NCBI RefSeq assembly: GCF_000733475.1
Contig: NZ_JPFK01000007.1
Location: 306,501-370,500, forward strand
DNA: 64,000 nucleotides
Origin: Mangrovimonas yunxiaonensis
Lineage (GTDB): Bacteria; Bacteroidota; Bacteroidia; Flavobacteriales; Flavobacteriaceae
Direction of reading: 5' to 3'
The notes under the pieces were generated by a model that saw only the letters and a program-made list of their open reading frames with translations, was not told the origin of the DNA and did no database searches. The position numbers and the translations under genes are program-made. Of the stretch, positions 25,310 to 35,450 are shown in pieces; position 1 is the first letter of the stretch, and each line of letters opens with the position of its first letter.

Positions 25310-25861
25310 TTACCAGCCTATCATAAAGTATTTAATTTTTGCTTGTCCCGGGATTTGAATGGCTTCAATTTTTGCCGAAGCATCAAACTGTAACTCCGCG
25401 GGCAGTTCTTTTTTATCAATAGTAAAAAAGGCGTTAATATCGTTTACAAAAACAACAACATTTCTTAGGGTGTTTTGAATGTTGGAAATCTTGTAGTTGT
25501 TTTGAATGTCTGCAAAGGTACTGTTAATGGTTAGACCTTTTTTAGTTTTAAACTTAGAATCCATAATTTTTATTGTCCCTATGGTCGATGTGGAATCGTT
25601 AAGTTTTTTTGGCGTTAACGCTAAAAGCTCTTGGTTGTTAGTATTGAAAATAGTAATTGGCGAATCGGTTTTTAAAAAGGCATCTTCTGGAGAGCTTTTA
25701 ACAATCGAATCTTTTGGAAATGCCATTTTTAAATCCTTTACCAAGGTAGAGTCTGTAAGTAAGCCAATGTTCTGTTTTTCAATTAAAAACGGATCTTGTT
25801 CTTTTTTGCAGCTTACAGCTGTTACGGCTATGGCCAAAACGGTTAAAAGGGGTTTTTTCAT
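25310..25861 (-). CDS. Small lipoprotein of unknown function
   Basis: A 183-residue protein with a lipoprotein signal: MKKPLLTVLAIAVTAVSCKKE, with the lipidated cysteine at residue 18 or so after a VTAVSC box. The rest is a mostly beta, soluble periplasmic domain with repeated SxITIFNxNNQ-like strands. I do not recognise the family. It stands 19 bp after the HerA-like ATPase gene and 4 bp before the YitT-like gene, so it is probably co-transcribed with both, but this does not point to a shared task. Confidence 0.72.
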   Translation of the reverse strand: MKKPLLTVLAIAVTAVSCKKEQDPFLIEKQNIGLLTDSTLVKDLKMAFPKDSIVKSSPEDAFLKTDSPITIFNTNNQELLALTPKKLNDSTSTIGTIKIMDSKFKTKKGLTINSTFADIQNNYKISNIQNTLRNVVVFVNDINAFFTIDKKELPAELQFDASAKIEAIQIPGQAKIKYFMIGW

Positions 25862-25880
25862 AATAGGTTTTTGTGTTTTT

Positions 25881-27410
25881 TTATTTTAGCATTTTTCCAA
25901 GAATACCCAAAACACTGCGTATAACAGTTGGGCTGCTTAATACTTTTACAATGGGGTTTTGTCTTGAACTCGACCTTGATGCCGATTTTCTAGATGCTGC
26001 TTTTTCCAGCTTCTCTTTTTCTTCTTGGGCTTTTCTTTTGGCTTCTTCGGCTTCGGCCTGTTCTATTTTGTCGTTTAAGAGCTCGTAGGCACTCTCCCTA
26101 TCGATGGTTTCGTTGTATTTTTCAATCAATTCGGAAGTGTGCAACAAATCTTTCAGTTCGCTATCGGTTAAGATATCCATACGGCTCATGGGAGCGCGCA
26201 TCATGGTGGCGGCCAAAGGGGTTGGTCGTCCTTTTTCATTTAAAGCAGAAACAAGGGCTTCTCCTGTACCTAGAGCGGTTAGCACTTCGGCGGTGTTGTA
26301 ATAATCGGTGTCTGGGTAGTTTTGTGCTGTAAGCTTGATGGCTTTTCGGTCCTTGGCCGTAAAGGCGCGTAAGGCATGTTGCACTTTTAAGCCCAATTGC
26401 CCTAAAACGGCCTCGGGGACATCGGTGGGGTTTTGAGTCACAAAATAAAGCCCCACACCTTTACTTCTAATAAGCTTTACAATGCTTTCTATTTGGTCCA
26501 GTAAGGCATCGGAAGCTTCATTAAAAATTAAATGGGCTTCATCTATAAACAAAACCAATTTGGGTTTTTCGGTATCGCCTTGCTCTGGGAAGGTAGCGTA
26601 TATTTCGGCCAACAAACTCAACATAAACGTAGAGAATAGTTTGGGTCTGTCCTGTATGTCGGTAAGCCTAATAATGTTTATAAAGGCCTGTCCGGTATCG
26701 TCCAAGCGTAGTAAATCCTGTACGTCGAAGGATTTTTCACCAAAAAACAAGTCGCCTCCTTGTTGTTCAATTTCAATAATCTTTCTTAAGATGGCTCCCG
26801 TCGATGCGGTTGAAATCCTGCCATAGGCGTTTTGAAATTCTGCCTTGCCTTCGTTGGTAGCGTATTGCAGTATTTTTTTAAAATCCTTAAGGTCCAGCAA
26901 TGGCAGCTTGTTGTCGTCGCAATATTTAAAGATGACCGAGATAATACCTGCTTGGGTTTCGGTAACATCTAAAATTCTAGAGAGTAACACGGGGCCAAAC
27001 TCACTAACGGTAGCGCGTAGCCTAACACCTTCCTGTTCAGAAAGGGTCATGATTTCCACAGGAAATTTCTTGGCCTCGAAAGGGAGTCCAATTAGGCTGT
27101 GGCGCTCATCAATTTTTTCATGGCCAGGGCTAGGTTTTGCCAATCCACTTAAATCACCTTTTATATCCATAAGCAATACAGGAATGCCTTTTTCGCTTAA
27201 ATTCTCGGCAAGCACTTGTAGGGTTTTGGTTTTTCCCGTTCCTGTTGCACCTGCAATCAAGCCGTGGCGGTTCATGGTTTTTAGCGGTATGTTTACAAAG
27301 GCGTTGTTTATGGTTTTGCCGTCTAACATGGCAGCTCCCAACGTAATGTAATCGCCTTTGTGGGTGTTGCCTTGGGTAATGTGTTGTAAAAATTCGTCTG
27401 ATTTGCTCAT
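25881..27410 (-). CDS. HerA-like ATPase (DUF853 family)
   Basis: Predicted P-loop ATPase of the HerA/FtsK superfamily, 509 residues. Walker A GATGTGKTKTLQ lies near residue 53, Walker B LVLFIDEAHLIFNE near 295, and FVTQNPTDVPEAVLGQLG, an arginine-finger/sensor-like region, follows. The C-terminal 75 residues form a charged, probably coiled-coil stretch (EQAEAEEAKRKAQEEKEKLEKA) and a serine-rich tail. No NurA-like nuclease or Sir2 partner stands beside it, so it is unlikely to be part of a HerA-NurA or HerA-Sir2 defence pair. The role of DUF853 proteins is not settled. Confidence 0.86.
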   Translation of the reverse strand: MSKSDEFLQHITQGNTHKGDYITLGAAMLDGKTINNAFVNIPLKTMNRHGLIAGATGTGKTKTLQVLAENLSEKGIPVLLMDIKGDLSGLAKPSPGHEKIDERHSLIGLPFEAKKFPVEIMTLSEQEGVRLRATVSEFGPVLLSRILDVTETQAGIISVIFKYCDDNKLPLLDLKDFKKILQYATNEGKAEFQNAYGRISTASTGAILRKIIEIEQQGGDLFFGEKSFDVQDLLRLDDTGQAFINIIRLTDIQDRPKLFSTFMLSLLAEIYATFPEQGDTEKPKLVLFIDEAHLIFNEASDALLDQIESIVKLIRSKGVGLYFVTQNPTDVPEAVLGQLGLKVQHALRAFTAKDRKAIKLTAQNYPDTDYYNTAEVLTALGTGEALVSALNEKGRPTPLAATMMRAPMSRMDILTDSELKDLLHTSELIEKYNETIDRESAYELLNDKIEQAEAEEAKRKAQEEKEKLEKAASRKSASRSSSRQNPIVKVLSSPTVIRSVLGILGKMLK

Positions 27411-27532
27411 TGCATGGGAAAATTTTGATAAAAGTACTACATTTTGTGTAAGTATAAAACGAGCAGCAAATAAGAAAACGACTTTTACAGGATATTTTAA
27501 AGGCTTTAAGCGGTAGCTTCTTGTTGATTGAT

Positions 27533-27540
27533 TATCTTTG
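27533..27540 (+). promoter_or_regulatory. -7 box (TATCTTTG) directly before queE
   Basis: TATCTTTG fits TAnnTTTG and ends 5 nt before the ATG at 27546. Together with the pyrE case this suggests a leaderless transcript. It also supports the ATG at 27546 over the earlier in-frame codon at 27528, which would lie upstream of the transcript start. Confidence 0.5.
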
Positions 27541-27545
27541 CCCTA

Positions 27546-28175
27546 ATGAAAAAAGATGTACAAGAAATGGTGGATAGGGGCGAAATGCTTCCGTTAATGG
27601 AAGAGTTTTACACCATCCAAGGCGAGGGCTTTCACAAAGGAACTGCAGCTTACTTTATTCGTGTTGGCGGCTGTGATGTGGGCTGCCATTGGTGCGATGT
27701 AAAAGAGAGTTGGAATGCCGAAATCCATCCGCCAACATTAACGTCAGAAATTGTAGAAAACGCTCGTAAATACAGCGATACTATTGTGGTTACTGGAGGC
27801 GAGCCATTAACTTGGGATATGGGGCCGTTAACCAACCGGCTAAAAGCTAACGGGTTAAATGTTCATATTGAAACTTCTGGCGCTTACCCGTTAACGGGAA
27901 CGTGGGACTGGATTTGCTTGTCACCAAAAAAAATGAAGCTACCTACAGACGAAGTGTATGCCAAAGCAAATGAATTAAAGGTTATTGTTTATAATAAAGA
28001 TGATTTTCGTTTTGCCGAAGAACAAGCAGCCAAAGTAGGTGATGCTTGTATTTTATACCTCCAGCCAGAATGGAGCAAGCGAGATAAGGTCGTGCCGCTT
28101 ATTGTAGATTATGTAATGGCTAACCCCAAATGGAAAGTTTCCTTGCAAACACACAAGTATTTAAACATACCTTAA
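27546..28175 (+). CDS. queE: 7-carboxy-7-deazaguanine synthase
   Basis: Radical-SAM enzyme that contracts the ring of 6-carboxytetrahydropterin in queuosine/7-deazaguanine synthesis. The cluster-binding cysteines are in GGCDVGCHWCD (CxxxCxxC spacing) near residue 43, with substrate contacts in FYTIQGEGFHKGTAAYFIRVGG just before and TGGEPL further on. 209 residues from the chosen ATG. Other queuosine genes (queC, queD) are not in the window, although folE at 43.5 kb supplies the first step of the pathway. A strong terminator follows at 28181. Confidence 0.93.
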   Translation: MKKDVQEMVDRGEMLPLMEEFYTIQGEGFHKGTAAYFIRVGGCDVGCHWCDVKESWNAEIHPPTLTSEIVENARKYSDTIVVTGGEPLTWDMGPLTNRLKANGLNVHIETSGAYPLTGTWDWICLSPKKMKLPTDEVYAKANELKVIVYNKDDFRFAEEQAAKVGDACILYLQPEWSKRDKVVPLIVDYVMANPKWKVSLQTHKYLNIP

Positions 28176-28180
28176 AAAAA

Positions 28181-28208
28181 AGCCTTGGTTATTGCCAAGG
28201 CTTTTTTT
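28181..28208. terminator. Bidirectional terminator between queE and the DUF2911 gene
   Basis: Perfect 8-bp stem AGCCTTGG/CCAAGGCT with a 6-nt loop, preceded by an A-run and followed by a T-run, so it can serve both convergent genes. Confidence 0.9.
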
Positions 28209-28227
28209 AAAAGGTGTTAAGAACAAT

Positions 28228-28764
28228 TTACTCTGAAATAGGAATGGCTAAGCGCAGGGTTTCCCAGCCTAGGTGCATGGTGCCCTCATCGTCAAAAGCA
28301 ATGGAGAACGACTCTAAGGTATCTTGGCTTTTGTTCACTTGTGCCAATACTCTTGCAACATCCTTGTTTTTATTGTAGCTGTAAGCGCCCCAAACATCAA
28401 CTTCGGCATTAAGAATGATGGTCCATGTTTCTTTTTCGGGGATGGTAAAAAGCGTGTAGGTGCCGGCTTTAACGGGTTTTCCGCCAAAGGTAACATCCTT
28501 AAAAAAAGTAATTTCTGTAGCTTCGTTGGCGCCAGTACGCCAAACCTTGCCGTTGGGAGCTAAAGATTCTATTGGCCGGCCTTTTAATTGTGGCCTGCTG
28601 TAAATAACCTTGACTAGTTTTTTTGAAATTCTATGGCTGCTGGGGTATGTTGCCGCATCCATAGGGCTTACATCAAGTGGTTTAAAATTTTGTCCAACAA
28701 GTGTGAAGGAGGTTAAAAACGCAGCGATTAAAAAAGAAGTTGAAAAGGCTTTGGGTAATGTCAT
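28228..28764 (-). CDS. DUF2911 family periplasmic protein
   Basis: A 178-residue secreted protein with an N-terminal signal peptide (about residues 1-24). The conserved core ISKKLVKVIYSRPQLKGRPI and PNGKVWRTGANEATEITF, then AGTYTLFTIPEKETWTIILN, is characteristic of DUF2911, a family abundant in Bacteroidota and without assigned function. A single gene, about 70 bp downstream of the convergent-sense T9SS gene; it shares the bidirectional terminator with queE. Confidence 0.85.
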   Translation of the reverse strand: MTLPKAFSTSFLIAAFLTSFTLVGQNFKPLDVSPMDAATYPSSHRISKKLVKVIYSRPQLKGRPIESLAPNGKVWRTGANEATEITFFKDVTFGGKPVKAGTYTLFTIPEKETWTIILNAEVDVWGAYSYNKNKDVARVLAQVNKSQDTLESFSIAFDDEGTMHLGWETLRLAIPISE

Positions 28765-28834
28765 GGCTAAGTTTTTTTAGATGAATTTGAATGAGTTTTA
28801 AAATTTTATTTTTTGCTTTTGCTATAAAAACGCA

Positions 28835-30100
28835 TTATTCCTTAATAAATTTTAAGGAGGTCCTTTGAAAATTGTTGTGGAAATTGACAAAATACATGCC
28901 AGACGATAGGTTATCCACATTAAACGTATAAGTTTTGGTGGTTCCGCCTAGCACATTAACTACCCTTGCGAGTTCTTCTATGTATTGTCCGTTGGCGTTA
29001 TAGAGTTCAATTAGGGCGTTGTCGCTGTCGGGAAATGTAATAGTGAGTTCTAAATGGGATTTAACAGGGTTTTTGTTAAGCGAAATGTTAAGAGGGTTGG
29101 GTGTTGGGTGTGTTTGGTTTTCGGTACTTAGGGTTTCTTCGGTAAATTTGTATATAGTGGCACCCGATGCATAAGCTAGCTCCTGATTGAGAATAAAAAT
29201 ACGATTTAAGTTAGCGCCCACATTTATATTAGTCCAGGTTTGGCCGCCATTATCGGTTTGGTGGAAGCCTGTGTTGTGGCCACCCATCCATCCGGTGTTC
29301 TCGTTTATAAAACCAACAGCTTGTATGTTGGTTTCGGGGGCGTTAAAGCTTTGCCAGCTGTTACCATCATCTAACGATTTTATAAGTTTTCCTAGGTTTG
29401 GTGCTACCGATGAGACTGCGCCAAAAATAATGTTGCTGTCTTCCAGTAGTTGAAGTTTCCAGACATATTCACCGGGAATGTTGGTGTTGTAAATTTCGGT
29501 CCAGCTAAGACCGCCATCGGTAGTTTTTAAAATACAGCCGCCATTTTGGTTTCTGCCACTGGCATACCCTAGGCTTTCAGATTGAAATAGGAGTTCGACC
29601 AAGGCCGTAGCATGGGCAGACATGTCGGTAAATTGCCAGTTTTCGCCACTGTCTGAAGATTTTATAATGTAGGCAGGGGTAAAATAGGCTCCACAACCAT
29701 AAATGGTTGATGGTCCCACCGCATCTAAACCGCAAATGGCCTGTGGGTTTGGAGAAATAGCAACTTCAGTCCAAGTATCTCCACCGTCAACTGTTTTAAA
29801 AAACGTGCCGTTAAGAGTGCCTAAAAAACCAATGTTGGCATTTAAAAATTCAATGTTCCTAAAATAATAATTCCCATCTAGGTTGTTTTCGTTAAGCTGT
29901 TCTGTCCAGGTTGTGCCGCCATCAACAGTTTTAAATACCGCGGCATAATAACCGTTAGCAGCCCATCCTGTAGATTCATTAATAAAGAAAACATCATCAA
30001 AACGTTGGTTGTTGGTGTTGTTTGCTAAAGGTGTTGCTTGCCAGGTTTGCGAGTGGCAAAACCAAGATAGAAAGTATAGAATTATGCTTAAAAATTTCAT
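28835..30100 (-). CDS. Secreted Asp-box (YCF48/BNR-like) repeat protein with T9SS type A sorting domain
   Basis: Secreted 421-residue protein. A signal peptide at 1-17 precedes a beta-propeller-like region with six Asp-box motifs of the FKTVDGGTTWTE type (others IKSSDSGENW, LKTTDGGLSW, IKSLDDGNSW, HQTDNGGQTW), as in YCF48-like and sialidase-type propellers. The last 80 residues are a type A T9SS C-terminal domain, with NPVKSHLELTI, ELYNANGQYIEE and GMYFVNF. So it is exported across the outer membrane by the gliding-associated T9SS and probably anchored or released. Enzymatic activity is not indicated. It diverges from asnB over 158 bp of very AT-rich DNA. Confidence 0.88.
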   Translation of the reverse strand: MKFLSIILYFLSWFCHSQTWQATPLANNTNNQRFDDVFFINESTGWAANGYYAAVFKTVDGGTTWTEQLNENNLDGNYYFRNIEFLNANIGFLGTLNGTFFKTVDGGDTWTEVAISPNPQAICGLDAVGPSTIYGCGAYFTPAYIIKSSDSGENWQFTDMSAHATALVELLFQSESLGYASGRNQNGGCILKTTDGGLSWTEIYNTNIPGEYVWKLQLLEDSNIIFGAVSSVAPNLGKLIKSLDDGNSWQSFNAPETNIQAVGFINENTGWMGGHNTGFHQTDNGGQTWTNINVGANLNRIFILNQELAYASGATIYKFTEETLSTENQTHPTPNPLNISLNKNPVKSHLELTITFPDSDNALIELYNANGQYIEELARVVNVLGGTTKTYTFNVDNLSSGMYFVNFHNNFQRTSLKFIKE

Positions 30101-30209
30101 ATTGTAAAAATAAGGAATAAAATTAATGTCTTATGATTACACATTTTATCATTATGTGTTTTTAATGTTTTAAAATAAATCTATTTTACTCCTTGTTGTT
30201 TTTAATTAT

Positions 30210-30245
30210 AATTTTAATTCAAATATTTGCTTAGTAATTAAAATT
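30210..30245. repeat. Nested AT-rich inverted repeat upstream of asnB
   Basis: AATTTTAATT at 30210-30219 is matched exactly in reverse complement at 30236-30245. Between them lies the 10-bp palindrome CAAATATTTG (30220-30229). It ends 13 bp before the asnB ATG and could be an operator or a leader hairpin. Its low G+C content makes chance occurrence more likely than for the other palindromes. Confidence 0.35.
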
Positions 30246-30258
30246 AAATAATAAAATT

Positions 30259-31923
30259 ATGTGCGGAATTGTATGTGCGTTCGATTTAAAGCAAGAAGTA
30301 GGAGAGTTGCGTCCCCAAGTGTTAGAGATGTCAAAAAAAATACGCCATCGTGGCCCCGATTGGAGCGGGATTTTCAATAATGAGAAAGCTATTATGGCTC
30401 ACGAGCGTTTGGCAATAGTCGATCCGGCCTCTGGAGGGCAGCCATTGTTTTCAGAAGATAAAAAACTGGTGCTTGCAGCCAATGGCGAAATATACAACCA
30501 TAGGGCACTAAGAACACAGTTAAAAGAAGGGTATTGTTTTCAGACAAAAAGCGATTGCGAAGTTATTTTGGCGCTTTATAAGGAAAGGGGTGTCGGTTTT
30601 CTTGATGACTTAAACGGTATTTTTGGCTTTGCTATTTACGATGTCGACAAGGACGAATATTTTGTAGCTCGGGACCACATGGGTATTATTCCATTGTATG
30701 TTGGCTGGGATGAACAGGGAACCTTTTTTGTGGCTTCAGAACTCAAGGCATTAGAAGGGTATTGCGTTAAAATAGAGACGTTTCCTCCAGGGCATTACCT
30801 GTCAAGCAAAGACGGCGTATTTGTGCCTTGGTACAAGCGCGATTGGGAAGATTACGATGCTGTAAAAAACAATGAGACCAGTATTTTAGAAGTACAACAA
30901 GCGCTCGAAGATGCTGTGCATAGGCAATTAATGAGCGATGTGCCTTATGGTGTGTTGCTGTCTGGTGGCTTAGACTCTTCGGTAATTTCGGCCATTGCTA
31001 AAAAGTATTCGCAAATGCGTATTGAGACCGATGATAAAACCCAAGCCTGGTGGCCACAGTTACACAGTTTTTCGGTAGGGCTAGAAGGCGCACCAGACTT
31101 GGTTGCAGCCCGTAAGGTTGCAGCCCATATTGGCACCATTCATCATGAAATTACATTTACTATTCAAGAAGGGCTAGATGCAGTAAGAGATGTTATCTAT
31201 CAGTTGGAAACTTACGATGTTACAACGGTTCGCGCCAGTACTCCTATGTATTTAATGGCTCGGGTAATTAAATCGATGGGGATTAAAATGGTACTGTCTG
31301 GCGAAGGTGCAGACGAATTGTTTGGTGGGTACCTCTATTTTCATAAAGCGCCAAATGCCAGAGAGTTTCATGAGGAAACCGTTAGAAAATTAAAAAAACT
31401 CCACCAATACGATTGCTTACGAGCAAATAAAAGTTTAGCGGCCTGGGGCATTGAAGGGCGTGTTCCGTTTTTAGATAAAGCGTTTATAGATGTTGCTATG
31501 CGCATCAATCCGAAAGATAAAATGATAACGCCAGAACGCATGGAAAAATGGGTGGTTCGCAAGGCTTTTGAAGCTTACCTGCCAGAAAGTGTGGCTTGGC
31601 GACAAAAAGAACAATTTAGCGATGGCGTGGGCTACAGTTGGATAGATACCTTAAAAGAAGTGGCAGCGGCAGCCGTAACCGATGCAGAACTGGCAAATGC
31701 CAAACAGCTGTTTCCGGTGCAACCTCCAACCACCAAAGAAGAGTTTTATTACCGCACTATTTTTGCCGAACACTTTCCTAGCAATACCGCAGCGTTAAGT
31801 GTTCCGCAAGAGCCCAGTGTGGCATGCAGTACCAAAATTGCTCTGGAGTGGGACGAAGCCTTTAAAAACCTAAACGATCCAAGTGGTAGGGCCGTTGCAA
31901 AAGTGCATGCAGAGGCTTATTAA
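30259..31923 (+). CDS. asnB: Asparagine synthase B (glutamine-hydrolysing)
   Basis: Makes asparagine from aspartate, ATP and glutamine. The N-terminal Ntn glutaminase domain starts with the catalytic Cys2 (MCGIVCAFD), followed by RHRGPDWSG. The synthetase domain has the PPi-loop SGGLDSSV at about residue 235 and SGEGADELFGGYLYF near 352. 554 residues match the E. coli AsnB type. Start is fixed because Cys2 must follow the initiator Met. It is a single gene, with a terminator at 31952. Confidence 0.96.
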   Translation: MCGIVCAFDLKQEVGELRPQVLEMSKKIRHRGPDWSGIFNNEKAIMAHERLAIVDPASGGQPLFSEDKKLVLAANGEIYNHRALRTQLKEGYCFQTKSDCEVILALYKERGVGFLDDLNGIFGFAIYDVDKDEYFVARDHMGIIPLYVGWDEQGTFFVASELKALEGYCVKIETFPPGHYLSSKDGVFVPWYKRDWEDYDAVKNNETSILEVQQALEDAVHRQLMSDVPYGVLLSGGLDSSVISAIAKKYSQMRIETDDKTQAWWPQLHSFSVGLEGAPDLVAARKVAAHIGTIHHEITFTIQEGLDAVRDVIYQLETYDVTTVRASTPMYLMARVIKSMGIKMVLSGEGADELFGGYLYFHKAPNAREFHEETVRKLKKLHQYDCLRANKSLAAWGIEGRVPFLDKAFIDVAMRINPKDKMITPERMEKWVVRKAFEAYLPESVAWRQKEQFSDGVGYSWIDTLKEVAAAAVTDAELANAKQLFPVQPPTTKEEFYYRTIFAEHFPSNTAALSVPQEPSVACSTKIALEWDEAFKNLNDPSGRAVAKVHAEAY

Positions 31924-31951
31924 AACAATATGCGGTGCTAAAAATGAATTC

Positions 31952-31984
31952 AAAATCTCGCCTGTGCGGGATTTTGTCTTTTTT
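31952..31984 (+). terminator. Terminator after asnB
   Basis: Ten-bp stem AAAATCTCGC/GCGGGATTTT with one G-U pair and a CTGT tetraloop (31952-31975), then GTCTTTTTT. Confidence 0.78.
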
Positions 31985-32128
31985 GGCTATGGTGTGAAAT
32001 GTTAAAATAATTCAATATCGATTTTAAACCTGTTTTAAGCTTGTTTAAGGCAGTTTAAAGAAATTAACAATTGTTGATAAATTTTAACTTAAGGCGCTTA
32101 AAAGCTTTAATAAAGCCTTAAAGTTTTG

Positions 32129-32136
32129 TATATTTG
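32129..32136 (+). promoter_or_regulatory. -7 box (TATATTTG) before gyrB
   Basis: TATATTTG matches TAnnTTTG. It lies 75 nt before the ATG and would give a leader of about 70 nt that contains the hairpin at 32150. The 31985-32128 stretch upstream is AT-rich with several CTTAA/TTAAG-type short inverted repeats. No gene is seen there. Confidence 0.55.
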
Positions 32137-32149
32137 AAAGTGGTAGAAC

Positions 32150-32174
32150 AAATGCACAAAAAGTGCATTTTTTT
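32150..32174 (+). terminator. Hairpin plus T-run in the gyrB leader (possible attenuator)
   Basis: AAATGCAC (32150-32157) and GTGCATTT (32163-32170) form a perfect 8-bp stem with an AAAAA loop, followed by TTTT. It lies downstream of the gyrB -7 box and about 37 nt before the ATG, so it is in the leader, not behind asnB, which has its own terminator. Confidence 0.45.
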
Positions 32175-32189
32175 ATGGCATAACCTTAA

Positions 32190-34148
<1,959 letters not shown>

Positions 34149-34222
34149 TTAAATTGCGGCTGTTCTTCACTTAAAAAGGAATCTAAAAACAGCGCATGAC
34201 AATTTTTAAACTAAAACTAATA

Positions 34223-34257
34223 AAAACACCTTTGCAATCTGCAAAGGTGTTTTTCGT
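34223..34257 (+). terminator. Terminator after gyrB
   Basis: Thirteen-bp stem AAAACACCTTTGC/GCAAAGGTGTTTT with an AATCT loop and a T-run. Confidence 0.88.
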
Positions 34258-34307
34258 TTAATAAATATGTGCTACTTTTAAAATTAAAAACAACAACCTA
34301 CTTATAT

Positions 34308-35321
34308 ATGAATAGCATAAAAACAACTTTTGCAGTCTTTTTAATGGGCTTAACAGGGTTTGCCCAAGAAAACATAAACGACTTAATGGCCGCAGGCATT
34401 AACGACGCCAAAACATTTACTTCGCATTACATAGCGCCCGCTAGCGATGGTTTAGGGTATGGCATTAACAACGGCTGGTTTAATAGCGGGAAGGCCTTAA
34501 AACGATTTGGCTTTGAAATTTCTGTTATAGGCAATGCCATTTTTATAAAAGACAAGCATAAATCGTTTACCATGCAGGCATCCGATTATGAAAACGTGCG
34601 GTTTTCCGATGGCAGTACATCCAAGCAGGTAGCCACGGCCTTGGGGCATAACGATCCAGGCATTAGCGTGGTTATAACTTACGACGACCCCATTTTTGGG
34701 CAGCAAGAAACCACTCTAACCCTGCCAACAGGCTTGGGAGCTACGTCTGTTAATTTCATTCCTACGGCCTTTGTTCAAGCAGCGTTCTCACCGTTTAAAG
34801 GCACGCAGATAAAAGGGCGGTTTTTTCCAAAAACCAATGTAGAAGATGCTAAAGTAAGCTTGTATGGGGTGGGGCTACAACAAGAATTCACTACCTTTTT
34901 ACCAGCCGACAAGCTGTTTCCTGTAGCCATTTCGGGCTTAATTGCTTACACGCACTTAGATGGCGCATACGATTTCACCGACACCGAAATAGTGGCTGGG
35001 AGCAAACAGCGTATAGAAACCGATGTTAATACATGGTTGTTTGAAATGATTGTGTCAACAAAACTAAAGGTTATTAATGTTTATGGCGGTTTGGGGTATA
35101 TGACAGGAACAACAACCTCCGATTTGTTGGGAAGCTATGTGGTGTCTGACGGCGTGTTGTTTTCCCAAGAAATAAAGGATCCGTTTTCTATAGAGAAAGA
35201 TGTGTCTGGTGTGCGTGCAACACTTGGCGCCAATCTTAAACTAGGCTTTTTTGGGCTAAACCTAGATTATACCCTGGCAGCGTTTAATAGTGCGGTATTG
35301 GGACTTAATGTTTCATTTTAG
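34308..35321 (+). CDS. DUF6588-like secreted / outer-membrane protein
   Basis: A 337-residue exported protein. The signal peptide is at residues 1-19 (MNSIKTTFAVFLMGLTGFAQ); a TTG or ATG 39 nt upstream would spoil it. The remainder has alternating hydrophobic residues and ends with an aromatic C-terminus (VLGLNVSF), as in outer-membrane beta-barrels. It resembles the DUF6588 group seen in flavobacteria. Function is unknown. Single gene with its own terminator. Confidence 0.68.
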   Translation: MNSIKTTFAVFLMGLTGFAQENINDLMAAGINDAKTFTSHYIAPASDGLGYGINNGWFNSGKALKRFGFEISVIGNAIFIKDKHKSFTMQASDYENVRFSDGSTSKQVATALGHNDPGISVVITYDDPIFGQQETTLTLPTGLGATSVNFIPTAFVQAAFSPFKGTQIKGRFFPKTNVEDAKVSLYGVGLQQEFTTFLPADKLFPVAISGLIAYTHLDGAYDFTDTEIVAGSKQRIETDVNTWLFEMIVSTKLKVINVYGGLGYMTGTTTSDLLGSYVVSDGVLFSQEIKDPFSIEKDVSGVRATLGANLKLGFFGLNLDYTLAAFNSAVLGLNVSF

Positions 35322-35345
35322 GGCCATAGCTTAGGTTAAAACAGT

Positions 35346-35376
35346 AAAAGTGTAGGATTTAGTCCTGCGCTTTTTT
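35346..35376 (+). terminator. Terminator after the DUF6588-like gene
   Basis: Twelve-bp stem with two G-U pairs (arms 35346-35357 and 35363-35374) and a TTTAG loop, followed by T residues. Confidence 0.72.
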
Positions 35377-35450
35377 ATTTACAGCATAATAATTCGTATT
35401 TTCGCTGTCTTGAAAATCAACACAAAATAATTTAAAATTTTAATAAACAA

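Noticed and set aside
25881-27410. HerA-like ATPase as part of an anti-phage system
   Set aside because: No Sir2, NurA or nuclease partner adjoins it. The neighbours are a small lipoprotein, a YitT-like gene and queE.
27546-28175. queE as part of a deazaguanine DNA-modification (Dpd) island
   Set aside because: No dpd genes or other queuosine genes lie beside it, so it is best read as ordinary tRNA queuosine synthesis.
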